From Phytophthora sp. 'mugwort' (Eukaryota > Oomycota > Peronosporomycetes > Peronosporales > Peronosporaceae): a stretch of 64,000 nucleotides of DNA. Both the position numbers and the translations under genes were made by a program. Location of the stretch: NCBI GenBank assembly GCA_033558025.1, contig JAUCEF010000011.1:2170001-2234000 (forward strand), written 5' to 3'. Of this stretch, positions 1 to 10,509 are shown in pieces. The notes beneath the pieces are model-generated. The model worked only from the letters and a program-made list of their open reading frames with translations, ran no database searches and was not told where the DNA came from. Each line of letters starts with the position of its first letter. Positions within the stretch are counted from its first letter, which is position 1.

Positions 1-518
1 TGTACAACAACTTATTTGCTATCAGGCGCGACTGAGTATATAAACGACCGCAGGGATCGAACGCGGTTGATGACTCAACGTATTAGGTTTGATAAATTAT
101 TATCTTACACAGCCTCCAACATTGCGAGGGGGAACTGTATTAACAATTTTTCAACTGTAAACATTTGTACATAATTGGCATACTAAAATCAGTTAAAATT
201 AGTGTGGTAACATTTTAGCAACTCAAATGCAAACCGAAGTCTCTCAATACATGTATTTCCCTGATTGTACTCAACGTATTCAGCGTGAAGAACGCTAGGT
301 TGCTTTTGTACATGTATTACAGGAGAGTGATGATTTCAAGATACTCCGATCTGAATCTTTGTATTCTCAGATCTGATCCCGTTGGAAACGTACGTTAGCA
401 TGGATGCTACCATAGTGGTCATATAGAAGTGTGGAGCTCTTTTATCACTGGCTGGCAAGCAAGCCACGGTAGCGGCTGCATGTCATGTGTGCCAACTGCA
501 CTTGACCTTTGTCCTATC
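1..518. other. Intergenic, no gene seen
   Basis: AT-rich sequence upstream of the radical SAM gene. I see no convincing coding frame and no element ends. The string ACTCAACGTATT occurs twice (near 71 and 271), without further structure. Confidence 0.5.
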
Positions 519-533
519 TCATTCTTCAATTGC
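519..533 (+). promoter_or_regulatory. Oomycete Inr/FPR core promoter
   Basis: TCATTCTTCAATTGC matches the oomycete initiator (YCAYTYY) followed by a flanking-promoter-region-like AATTGC. It lies 44-58 bases before the ATG at 577. Transcription is expected to start inside it, which would exclude the in-frame GTG at 487 as the translation start. Confidence 0.7.
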
Positions 534-576
534 TCTCTGTCAAGTTACAAGCACAACATCCACTTCCACCAGCATC

Positions 577-1716
577 ATGCTGTACTTCTTGACGCTGACT
601 CAGCGCTGCAACCTGGCCTGTACGTACTGCGGGTCGTCCGAGGAAATCGATATCGAGGATCTCGTGGACCCGATTGACTGCAAGTACGAGGTCGACGCAT
701 TGGACAAGCTTACGACACCTCTCACGAATGAAGAGGAGCCCATGGCCATCTGCTTCTACGGTGGTGAACCGCTACTGCAGCTACGTCAGATTAAGAAGGT
801 GATCGCTCAGCACGAGGGCAAGGCCACCAAGTTCGTGCTACAGACTAACGGCACCAAGCTTAACCGCACGCCCACGGCGGTTGTGAACAGGATGGATACC
901 ATCTTGATCTCTGTGGATGGAGGTGAGAAGGTTACCGACACTAACCGCGGAGCGGGTACTTGGCGCCAGGCCATTGACAACGGATATTTGATTCGCAAGA
1001 ACGGCTTCAAGGGCGACTTGATTGCTCGAATGACGGTGAGTCATGTGAGCGGCGACATCTACCAGGATGTTAAGGATCTCTTCGACCTCGGCATCTTCGA
1101 CCACGTGCACTGGCAGCTCGACGCACAGTGGAGCACCCCCATGTACGCTGGCTACGAAGACCGCGGCGGTTTCCTCAAGTGGCGCGACGAAGTGTATAAC
1201 CCGTCGATCACCAAGCTTGCCACGTATTTCCGCGACACTTTGCTGAATGAGAAGAAGCTGTTGGGCATTGCACCATTCCTACCGCTGCTACACACGCTGA
1301 TCACGGGCGAGAAGGCGACACTGCGCTGTGGATCGGGTCGTGACGCGTTCAACGTGCGAACCGGTGGCGGCATCTCCGCGTGTCCGATTGCTCCCGACAG
1401 CGACTTGCAGTATGATCTGGCCCACATTAACGACGCCGACTTCACCCCGGAGAAGGTGCGCAACTCGGTCAAGATTGGTGGCCCGTGCTTGACCTGCGAA
1501 GTGAAGGATATCTGCGGCGGAAGATGTCTGTACGCGAACAAGACAATGTGGTGGGGCGAAGAAGGTTTCCTTGCGGTGTGTCAGACCGTGAAGCACCTGA
1601 TCCAGTGCATGCGTGACATCCAGCCGGACGTGGAGAGAGCCATCGCCCAGGGCATCATCGAGCTGGAGGACTTGAACTACCCCAAGTACAATAACTCGAT
1701 CGAAGTCATTCCGTAG
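577..1716 (+). CDS. Radical SAM/SPASM peptide-modifying-type enzyme
   Basis: Single-exon protein of 379 aa. The radical SAM 4Fe-4S motif CxxxCxxC is at residues 11-18 (C11, C15, C18), GGEP at 62-65, and a strand with QTNGT follows. The C-terminal third carries the cysteine pattern of a SPASM domain: single Cys residues in RCGSG and SACPIA, then a PCLTC-x5-C-x3-C cluster and a last Cys. SPASM domains bind auxiliary Fe-S clusters and are typical of peptide- and protein-modifying radical SAM enzymes such as anaerobic sulfatase-maturating enzymes. The overall layout resembles the archaeal AF1577 class (TIGR04084), by memory only. The ATG at 577 was chosen because it follows the Inr/FPR core promoter and the motif begins right after it. 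No substrate peptide is visible nearby. Possible ancient horizontal transfer is an inference. Confidence 0.85.
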   Translation: MLYFLTLTQRCNLACTYCGSSEEIDIEDLVDPIDCKYEVDALDKLTTPLTNEEEPMAICFYGGEPLLQLRQIKKVIAQHEGKATKFVLQTNGTKLNRTPTAVVNRMDTILISVDGGEKVTDTNRGAGTWRQAIDNGYLIRKNGFKGDLIARMTVSHVSGDIYQDVKDLFDLGIFDHVHWQLDAQWSTPMYAGYEDRGGFLKWRDEVYNPSITKLATYFRDTLLNEKKLLGIAPFLPLLHTLITGEKATLRCGSGRDAFNVRTGGGISACPIAPDSDLQYDLAHINDADFTPEKVRNSVKIGGPCLTCEVKDICGGRCLYANKTMWWGEEGFLAVCQTVKHLIQCMRDIQPDVERAIAQGIIELEDLNYPKYNNSIEVIP

Positions 1717-1922
1717 AGCAACCAGTCGTAAGAATGTCACTACCACTGCGTCTGCATACAATGAATGGAGCGTATTGTATTGCCTGCCACCACGTAACTC
1801 GCTGCTTGTCAATTGAAAAGTGTACAATGAAGAAGAACAGCGCGAATAATATAAGCGACTATCATCTTCACTCTCCATACCCCCATCCAAATGCAAATGC
1901 GAACGCGTGCCGGTGCCCTCTT

Positions 1923-2174
1923 CTAGCTCATGCCACGTGCCGCCAGGCCAATCGCGCTGGAAACGATGGTCACAGCGATGCAAGAAGCGCGCCAAAGCGA
2001 GTTGCGCTTTGCTAGTGGGTCACTGATCGGATGAGTGACCACATTTTGCAAGCAGTCAGCGATGGAGCGTTGGGCAAGCAAGCAAACGACCATGACGCCA
2101 CTGCGCCCGGCTATAAAGTCGTAGCGTCGGGGCAATTTCTTGCGCGATCGGTCCGCCCTTGCGAGTCTATGCAT
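1923..2174 (-). CDS. Possible small membrane protein, uncertain
   Basis: Open frame of 83 aa, convergent with the radical SAM gene. It has a basic N-terminus (several Arg/Lys in the first 20 residues) and one hydrophobic stretch near the C-terminus (ASCIAVTIVSSAIGLAA) that could be a membrane anchor. No homologue recognised and no clear core promoter. It may be a chance frame. Confidence 0.2.
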   Translation of the reverse strand: MHRLARADRSRKKLPRRYDFIAGRSGVMVVCLLAQRSIADCLQNVVTHPISDPLAKRNSLWRASCIAVTIVSSAIGLAARGMS

Positions 2175-2300
2175 GTCAAGAAAATGTGTGGACGACGTCA
2201 ACATGAGTCCACGCTGCAAACTCACCTACCAGTACTGTACTCATACTATAGGAGTCGCCCATGTGCATGTACGTCGGCAACCTTACCTTCTCGGTCTTAA

Positions 2301-2816
2301 CGCCTAAGTACGTATATCCATGTAGCTACTTGTCGTGCAGAGGGGTATCTTAGCTTCATTTCAAATTATTCCCTGACTTCAGACGGTAACTTTTGCGATC
2401 ACAGCCGCTAAGGCCGAGATCTAAACGCAAAAGTTTTTTTTTGCTTTTTTTGTCGTATTTGAACGCGTAGAATTTAATATGATATTTTTTTCTGGCTTCG
2501 ACGTATTTAGTTTTAGCAAAAGATCTGTTAGAAACATCTGTGATATAAATGCATTAAATCCGAATTGATTCACTCTGAACGTTTACATTTACTGTAGTAG
2601 CGGTATTATTAGCCCAGGGTTTATAATAATAGAAGCCCCTCCCCTACCGGTACAGAGATATTTTAAGGCACTGCAAACATGTACTACAGTGCACGCCAAA
2701 TCGATAGGACCCCCTAAATCTGGTCACATTTTTGCCTCTATCTCGGCTTGTAGGGGGAATTAGAAACTGCTGTTTAGAAATGTTCTTTTTATCATGCATA
2801 GTAAGAGGGTACATGT
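2301..2816. other. Intergenic, nothing recognised
   Basis: AT-rich sequence with runs of T near 2430-2450. No coding frame, element end or repeat was identified. Confidence 0.4.
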
Positions 2817-3350
2817 TTAAGCGTCTGCGATTTCAGCGCCTTTGACAGGGTCAGCATACAAATTCCCGGTTTCGGCAGCAGCGACAAAATTATAGTACCA
2901 TACACCTTTACGAACGGCATACAAAGTTGTATACTAAAATATCGTATTAGGGAAACAGTCGTGTTGCACATACTCGTCTCCACTGAAAATCACGACCTCA
3001 GCTCGAGCTAGGAAAGCGGTCGGCACCTGAAGGAGCCCAACGTTTTCGTAAAGCTCGTCGAGGAATATGCAATTGGTTGGGCTGGCACTCAGCCACGCGG
3101 TGAAGCTTGGTGATGATAAAGGTTCCTGATGCGATTCAAGGTTAGGGATTCGATACTGGAGTGCACTGACCAAGACTGCAGCGCCAGTAGCGCACCTACT
3201 GAATACGGCACAACAGCCTCCCACGCGCACTGTTGGTAAAATCCCGCGGTTCGGCAAACTGTAAAAAGCCCGGCCGGTCGTTTGTCCTAAAGCCTGTAAT
3301 GGAAGGACTTTGGGCCCAAACGACGATAATCCTAAATCAAAGCATTTAGC
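2817..3350 (-). pseudogene. Unknown coding relic with one in-frame stop
   Basis: One minus frame stays open from 3350 to the TAA at 2817-2819 except for a single TAG near 2933. The reading on both sides of the TAG is protein-like (for example FLDELYENVG before it and AVRKGVWYYNF after it) and ends in a natural-looking C-terminus. About 175 codons remain. I do not recognise the family. A broken gene or an element-borne ORF are both possible. Confidence 0.45.
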
Positions 3351-3900
3351 TTAAATATGCATGAGTTACTAAATCACCGTTGGGCTCACCGCTGGGCTTG
3401 AAGTTTGGCGAAGCCCCACTGGAATGACTTCGTGTTGCTGCACCTCGTGGTGCGTGGCCGCGAGTGGACGATGGCCAGCAAGAAGAGACCGGGGCCGCCG
3501 CGACCAGCATCAAGTTCACCGCCGCCAGCCAGGATAGGGCAGTAGAGCAACGTGAGCCGACGGAAGGCTGCCAAGGTGATGCCGGTGCCGCACACAGTCT
3601 AGGACCAGGTCGTGGCGGTGCTGACGAACGTGCTGGATCTGGACTCGGTGGAGTTTCGGCCTCCGGTATTGGAGGGGTCGTACGTGGTTCGGAGCATCGC
3701 GGACTCTCGGTCGCTGGTATCGGCGACAGTACTGTGGTAGGTCCGCGCCCCACGTGCCTTCAGAACTATTTGTTCCGCAGGTGGAGGGCCTGAACGTTGA
3801 GTTATTTCAATGCTATTTGCGTGTTATTAGCGATAGGTGGGATATATCAAAGTGCTACACGTAGATTAGCTTCCTGTTGCGAATCTCCTCAGACAAACAA
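3351..3900. other. GC-rich unassigned region
   Basis: Several overlapping long frames exist on both strands because the sequence is GC-rich. One plus frame begins MASKKRPGPPRPAS at 3471 and, after stops, continues with a protein-like stretch (NVLDLDSVEF). No family recognised. It may be a decayed element ORF. Confidence 0.25.
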
Positions 3901-3901
3901 A

Positions 3902-6150
3902 TCAGCCAGTGTGGCCTTCTGGCCACAAACCCTGCAGCTTCAATGGTTCTTGGGGAAAGTTTCGATCATTATTTTTGGGGAACGCCAGCCTGCTCGGTTC
4001 ATGAATTGCTTCGAACTTGTCGTTGTCATTATTTTCTAAATCCTCGTCACTCGACTCACCAAGCCCGCGCAAGGCTGCTGCCATTCTATCCTCGACAGTC
4101 GATGGTGTGCCCTGAATCGCTGCGTATCCAGCGGAGCGATTTTCTGGACGAATACTCGTCAAGAAATCGCTCCAGAGTAATAGCGTTTCATCACCTTCAA
4201 TGCCATGCCCATGGTCTTCATTGTCACTATCATCATGCGTACTCATCGATACATGCGGGTGAGGTGGGGGCGTGGACAAGGTCGAACTTGATGCACCATT
4301 AAGGATAATGGCTCTCTCCTTGGCAGATATTAGCAGCTTCGTTTTGGGGTTCTTGGATAAAGCCTCCTCCTTTTGTGTGCGTTGGCGGACATGCATAACA
4401 ATAATGTGGAAATCAAGCAGCTTGCTCGCAGTCATGTGGTTTCGCTTTGCCGTATGTATCATGCCCGACTCATTAAAAAAAGTCTGCCATATCGTGGCCG
4501 CAATAAATAGCACTCGCATTGCTTCTTGTGGAAGCAAACTATGCGGACGTTCATTTGCAACGCACACCCAGCACTCCGACGGGCAATCAACGAATTCAGA
4601 GGCCTTCATTCGTGTGAATCTCCCTTTCATCCAAGCCAGCATGTCACGCCTTAACGATTCAGTATCCTCAGAAACGAATAGCCGACGGTAGTAGTAGACC
4701 GTAATTTTACACAAGGCACCGATTCCGGACACGGCAGTAATGGGCTGCTTTCGAACAACTTCCACGTACGCAGGATGCAATGCAAAAACCTAGCATAAAC
4801 AACGACTGTTCGCTCTGCCTCCAGCGATGCCCGACGCAGGCAACCAGTTCATCATGGCGGACAATTTTTTGTTGTTGAATCCTTTGTATATATCTCGCAG
4901 AGAGAATACAACATCACCAACAGTATTCAGGTCGTGCTGTAGGCGGAAGGACGCGTACGATAGCGCGCCAAACACCAGCAGTTGCTCTGGGAAATCACTG
5001 TCAGTTTTGTGCTGCGGAGCAGTAGTTGGAGAGCTGACTGCACACAAAAAACAAGGATGCGAAACATCCTTGTATCAAATTCCATCTCGTGTCGCAGAGC
5101 CTTCGCAGACCCAACCGCTTTCCATAGACCCCTTCATCGTATGTTTCGCATCCTTGTATCAAATTCCATCTCGTGTCGCAGAGCCTTCGCAGACCCAACC
5201 GCTTTCCATAGACCCGCTTCATCGTTTTTCTTGCCATTGGCAGCCATTTTGATCAAGTGCGTTCAATGTTGTGACTGCAGTTGCCGCTTGTGCGGCTACT
5301 TCTCGACAAGAAGATCGCAATACAGCCTTCACAAGGTTGTTCACGTCATGCGTGACAAAACAAAAATGCAATGTTAGGACACCGAAGGGCTAATAAGAGG
5401 TGAGCACGCACATTGGCCCGCGTTGTCAGCGACAATTCCTCCAACACACCACTTATCTTCCTTCGCTTGCATAATAACTTCTTCGAGCTGCGCAACTATG
5501 CTACTCCGTGGTGTTCGTCTCCAGCCGGAAGGAGCCCATACGTTAGCATGACCCCGAACAGGGCGAGCTGGCAGCAAGTAAGTGGTCTTTAGAGATATTC
5601 TGCCACACACCTGGCAGACGGTTGACCCAGCCCTTTGTTGTCTCCTCCATGGCCTTCAGCGCTTTCATATTGACCGTTTTGCACCAACATGCATGATCCT
5701 TCACGATACGACTGCATAAAATCATTCGAGAAGGAAGACTGTTTGTCACTTCAGGGCACAGTAGCTCCAGAAATCGCAGAACTGAAGACTGCTCAATGAA
5801 GCGGTTGGCGAGGTGATTGTCGGCATGCAGTTCAATAAGCAAACGTTCAACTTGCTTTATTTCACCATGAGAAACTTATCTTTTTGTGTCTGCTGGGTCT
5901 TCATCTTTCTTAGCGGGAGGTGATTTATGTTTCTTGAATACCAACGAACGCCGTTCACGTGATGGACCTTGTTCCCGAAAATCAGTTCGCACTTGTGGCG
6001 CGACACCTCTCTGCGATCTTATTCGAGAAGCAACAGATGAAGCTGTTGCAGCAAGCGATGATGGTGCGGACTTCCCTTTTGTTGTGGCGCTGGGGTTGTA
6101 CCGCTGGAATGGCCAGTGGTGGGGTAAACAGGGAGACTGAAGGAACAACA
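3902..6150 (-). pseudogene. Decayed hAT-type transposase
   Basis: Minus-strand frames read in order like one hAT protein. A Lys-rich N-terminal part lies near 6150-5880, then LLCPEVTNSLPSR (near 5760), then VGGIVADNAGQC (the hAT V-x-DNA-x-N region, near 5430). The RLCDTRWNLIQGC motif (5240-5050) follows, and a C-terminal part runs down to 3902. The longest surviving frame is 4780-3902. Frame changes and stops separate the blocks, so no intact protein is possible. The TRW block is duplicated in tandem. Terminal repeats were not found. Confidence 0.6.
5066..5215. repeat. 84-bp in-frame tandem duplication
   Basis: About 65 bases starting ATCCTTGTATCAAATTCC at 5066 recur at 5150, offset 84 bases (28 codons). 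On the minus strand both copies read through in the same frame, so the hAT TRW motif appears twice. A short palindrome (ACAAGGATG / CATCCTTGT, 5051-5073) flanks the first copy and may have helped slippage. Confidence 0.85.
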
Positions 6151-6405
6151 GACGCTTGATAGTGCACGCATTAGGCGAGGTGACTCTTGTAGTTCCGCGA
6201 CCTGCCTATAATGACCTTTTGAGTGCTGGTTAATGGGTTGTCCTCGTGCGCTGCGCTGCAGAATGTGCACTCGCGATAGCTGTACCACCCTGGTGCCTTT
6301 CCCAAGTCTTTACGTGCTTAATTTATTTAGCCATCCCGCCCGCAGGGCGGCCACCTTGTTGTGTAATTTTCCTTGCCCTGGAGCCCTCCTTTCTCAAATG
6401 CGACG

Positions 6406-6560
6406 AACTTCCTGCTGGTGCGGCCGCCCGGTCTCCCTAGCGGCGAACTTACTGCTGGTCGGAGCGGTCCGGCCTCTTGGCGGCGGAGAACTTGCTGCTG
6501 GTCGCAGTGACCCGGACTCCCTGGTGGAGGAGAACTTGCTGCTGGTCGCTCTGGCGGCGA
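6406..6560. repeat. GC-rich minisatellite, ~42-45 bp unit
   Basis: Four diverged copies of a unit centred on GAACTTGCTGCTGGTCG, spaced about 42-45 bases apart. Long frames on both strands here come from the repeat. Confidence 0.7.
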
Positions 6561-7075
6561 CGATATTTGTGGGCTGGAACCGGCCAAAATGTGGCTGGCC
6601 TGGCAATGACCGCTTGGCCTTAACCTGTGCCACAACCACGTTTCGGCCATTGATTGACTGGATGGTTAAGTCTCTCCTGCCAACACGCCACGTTGTCTTT
6701 ATCCACGCGATCATCCTTCCCCGAGTCAGTGGCTTCAAGTTGCCACCCGGCGTGGACTCATGTGGTCCCTTTTCCTTCAAGCAATTACTCCAGAGCAACA
6801 GGTCTCCCATAAGCTAATTCAGTACGGGACAATAATAGAAGGGGGCTTCTAGAAGGGGGTCAGATCCCAACCGGAGGCTCGAATACATGGGACTATAAAA
6901 CAGAGGGGCTTGTACTTATCTCCTTTTTTTACAGGAAATGTTCACCGGAGTTCGAAGCACAGCGTTTCTTAGCTTGTAACATTTTTTTGCGTTAATCTGT
7001 CTTCGTGGCAGCTTCTTCTTGCTCATCTTCTTCGACAGCTACGACGTACAATAGATCTATACGTAGCAAGGCCTG

Positions 7076-7118
7076 GTAAAAATATTATAATACCAATATC
7101 GCGGGTATTATATTTTAC
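7076..7118. repeat. Imperfect AT-rich palindrome
   Basis: GTAAAAATATTATAATACC is opposed by GGGTATTATATTTTAC across an 8-base centre, with gaps. Could be an element subterminal repeat; no element assigned. Confidence 0.5.
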
Positions 7119-7401
7119 GGCATAATAATTATTATTTCTTCATGGTTCGTACAATTCAAATTTCTTAAAATACTATTGTATAATAAGAAAAAAATCGCGC
7201 TGTCCGTCTGTCATTCATTTCGGTCCTTGAATCGCTAGAAACTTGGCACCCCACGCATTCTCTCAGATCCCATTCTTAACACAACGCACTTTGACCAACA
7301 ACTATCCTCCCTCAATAGCATACCCACCACTGAATGCGCGCTGTCGAGGCTTTTGAGGTACAGTACCATATTCCTAACGCGACGCCTACGCCTACGACTC
7401 A

Positions 7402-7656
7402 TTGATTCTTCACAAAGCAAAACGGCAGCGACGCGTGGAGAGCTGTAATGTGGCGTACGACGATCTGCTGCGTCACCTACCTCCCGTGAGCAACACCTGC
7501 GAGAGACTCTCCTCCCGGTGCAAGTTGGTGCTGTCGTCGCTTCGGTATTCGACGCTGCCAGCCAACTTTGAGAGAGTGCAGTTTCTTCGAACCGATCGTG
7601 ATTTGTGGAACAATGCGACGCTCCTAGGCTTTGTCGGAGATGCCAAAGAGGAATGA
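7402..7656 (+). pseudogene. hAT dimerisation-domain fragment
   Basis: The frame ends with a hAT C-terminal dimerisation signature: LPPVSNTCERLSSRCKLVL, then RYSTLPANFERVQFL and DLWN. It aligns block for block with the C-terminus of the hAT copy at 53.6-54.6 kb (PISNRCERLFSQCKLIL, LLPAYLELITFL). Only this last part of a transposase remains. The first visible start is not meaningful. Confidence 0.65.
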
Positions 7657-7915
7657 AAAGAGAGATAAATGTCCACGGTATTGCCGCAATATATTTTTAT
7701 TACTGCAGTAATTATTACTCTCGTTCCTAGAAAACACGACCCTCTTGTATTATAGTGATGATTACGGAGGACCGGCCGAGCTTTGCAATGAGGTGCATTA
7801 GTGTCACTTTAGAAGTAGCTAACGCCACCTAATGCCCATGTCCATCATTTGCCATAACTGATGATACCGGTTCGCGGTCATCTTCGTGCTACGCACCGGG
7901 AGCTGACCCCCATCT

Positions 7916-9400
7916 TTACACCGCGTGTGTCTCGGACTCCGAACATTCCTGTTTCCTACACCCAATGCTCCAGCTCGGTACGGCTATCGGTGCCTTGGCG
8001 GAAATCATCTTCCATTGTTGGCCTAATGTGGCGTTAAAGTCGTCCGACCACTTCATTCCTCGGCCTGTGGTCAAAGGTATTAGTGCTAGACCGTGTGCGG
8101 TCCATTCTGGTCCCTTGGTGAGCTGCACCACCCACCACGCCCGTGGCGTCTTCGATCCGGCGCGTTTCCCAGTAAGGGCCGCGTAGCCGCTTCATCTGGG
8201 GCGCTTTGCGTGTGTGATATTGCCGGATCACCACCTCGTTGTCGCCTATCACGCAGACCGGGGACCAACTATGGCGCTGGCCGACCTTCAAGCCCATCAG
8301 CAGAGCTAGATGAGTAGTCAGTAGCGAACTCGCCTTCCACCCGGTCGTCCGATTCCCCCACATGTACTTTAGCATGGGTTCCCGTGGTTCAGTTCATCTT
8401 ACCCACCACCGTGCCACTGCTCCCGCTGGTCGAGTCTCTTTCCGTTATTCCCGCGAAAACGACAAGGTAGCACTTTCCCGGTGTCTGTCGCGGTGGCGTT
8501 GTGGCGGTTCCATTCCGCACCCAGCACTTGCACATGGTCCTGCCAATCCGTCTGCATAGCATCTCCTGCCCTGCTAACTGCATTGAACTCATGATGTCCG
8601 GATGTCCGCTGCGCATCCGCGATGTCAGACTCTCAGGTGATATTCCGCAGTAATGTTATTGATCGCGTCAAAATAAGCCATTCTCCATCTCCACACTGCG
8701 AATAGGTAGAAAGTGCCGCGTCAAGACTCAATCAGGCAGCCGTGAGCTGTTCGAGTAGGTCACCTATCGCTGTAATGTCCTCGTCCGGGAACTCCGCGAT
8801 TACTTTGCCCGTTGCGTGAGATATCCCACTAGGCGTTTCAGGGATACGGAGCGAAAAATTTGCCGTCTCGTATTGTCGAGTCGGAGGTCCGCTGTTTGTC
8901 ATCTTTGTAACAGTAATTTGCGGAGTGTAGTCGCTGCTGGGCATTGCCATAATACGTTATAGAAATCCACATTCCCTGTCCTGGCGCAGAAGACGTGGTG
9001 GCACGTCAAGCCAGCTGATACCGAGTTGTACGTCGATACAGCGTGGTGCTTGACACGTAGGAGTAGCTGCTCCCGCCACGTGTTGAAGCCCACCAGTCTG
9101 CGCATGCATTTCCATGTGAGCCCGACCAGACAGCCGCAGTATCAGCGTTCAATGCGGCCACTTCATTTGCGGGCCCTTGGAGACGTGTTTGCCGTGCTAG
9201 TCCGTCCCAGTAAAGATTTGTATTTCTTGCGCGGGGTGACCCATCGGGCTTTCCCGCCCACAAGCACATCATCCGGGCCAGCAGTGGGTGCGGGTGCACC
9301 TCTTGTAGCAGGCCCGAGCTCTTGTTGCATGCTGATTATGAGGTCGCGATGAGACCGGATCACCGTCGGATGTGAGTTGGGTGCGGTGCGGCGCTAGCCT
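7916..9400 (-). pseudogene. LINE 3' half (RT tail and RNase H)
   Basis: Minus-strand fragments in order: a Trp-rich RT C-terminal region (9363-9006); a zinc-finger-like CHHVFCARTGNVDFYNVLWQCP near 9030-8950; and an RNase-H-like block (8375-8034) with VCVIGDNEVVIRQ and YWETRR, which fits the GDSxLvv.Q core of eukaryotic element RNase H. Multiple frame changes lie between blocks. It is opposite in orientation to the RT fragment at 10.5-11.65 kb. Confidence 0.5.
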
Positions 9401-9651
9401 GACCCCACTACGCGGTGGTCACGGGTAAGCACACGACGAATGAGTGAAGGCTCCGCCACTTTGGTGGAGTATCGGACAGTGCCGCTGTGATGTACCGGCT
9501 GTATAAACCGCGGGAAGTGCAATATCAGGAAATGCAGTAGGTAAAAAAAAAGCGCTCTCTTGCGTACGCTAACTGTGAGTTGAGGTGGAGCGCAGTCATG
9601 ATTATTGCCCCAGATGCCGTCCACGTCTGGTGGATCACGGCCTTCAGTTGT

Positions 9652-9741
9652 ACATGGTAATCCTAACACTCATTCGAACGCTATGCAACGGGGGTTGTCC
9701 ACCGTTGCAGAGCGTTCGAATGAGTGTTAGGATTACCATGT
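9652..9741. repeat. 90-bp near-perfect foldback hairpin
   Basis: Arms of 31 bases at 9652-9682 and 9711-9741 are perfectly complementary. After one A.G mismatch a second 8-bp stem (TGCAACGG / CCGTTGCA) continues to a 10-base loop. The stem totals 39 pairs. No element ends, target duplication or gene around it explain it. Confidence 0.95.
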
Positions 9742-10509
9742 TTCCATCTTCCGAGGATAATCTCGCCTCCTACAATACCAGATATGGGAGCCATTCCCCG
9801 CAAAATCTGCCATGCCTCGCCTCCTCCGTGGCGATCGCTGTGCTGGTGGTGAAGCCTTGCAGCGGGGAGGTGTCCATCCGCATCTGTCTTTTAGCAAGCC
9901 ACCAAACAATCGAGGTAAAAGAAGTCGTCACAGCAGCAGACAGCGTTGCCGGTGACGGAGATGTGGGTATAACAGGCAGGATCTTATAAACTTTCGTACA
10001 TGTTGAGCTTTTCCAATACGACGTAATAGAGTTTCCCGCTTATTTATCCACGCAGTGCTTTAATGTGTGCGAGCAGGTAGCAACTGATAGTGAAGTCAAG
10101 AATGGTCAGGCTACTAAGTTGACGTATGGGGCAACATGATGCACGACAGCCGGCATGAAGAAGGCTCAAACCTCCAGCATTCAGTGCGTAAAATACCAAC
10201 ATTAGCTCTGCGTCGCCTCTTGCTGATGGTTCAAGTAGCTCCTCAATCAGATCAATCGTCTAGGAAATATAGCCGAAGTTGTGGCCACTGCGCGAGAGGC
10301 TACTGTAATAAACTGACCATTTGCCTTAGGTTATCGAAGTGGCTTGCGAAAGGATTTTCACCGACATTCAATTATTAAGCCAAGAACAGCTTCCATTTTC
10401 AGTCAAAATCGAAACACTTTGTACTTGACATTTATGATAGTTACAAATACAAGTTTTTTGGGCCAATTCTTGTGTTGGTCTCGTAACATCGGGTTTTTAC
10501 GATATTTCA

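Larger units (their letters stand above)
6151..7400. other. Non-coding region with GC-rich minisatellite
   Basis: No gene recognised. Holds the GC-rich repeat at 6406-6560, T/A-rich sequence from 6900, and an imperfect AT-rich palindrome at 7076-7118. Confidence 0.4.

Noticed and set aside
487..576. Upstream GTG-started extension of the radical SAM protein
   Set aside because: It overlaps the Inr/FPR core promoter at 519-533, begins at a non-ATG codon, and the family motif starts right after the ATG at 577.
3346..3793. Two long GC-rich open frames on opposite strands
   Set aside because: Amino-acid composition is dominated by Pro/Ser/Arg or Gly/Ala, as expected of GC-rich chance frames; no motif.
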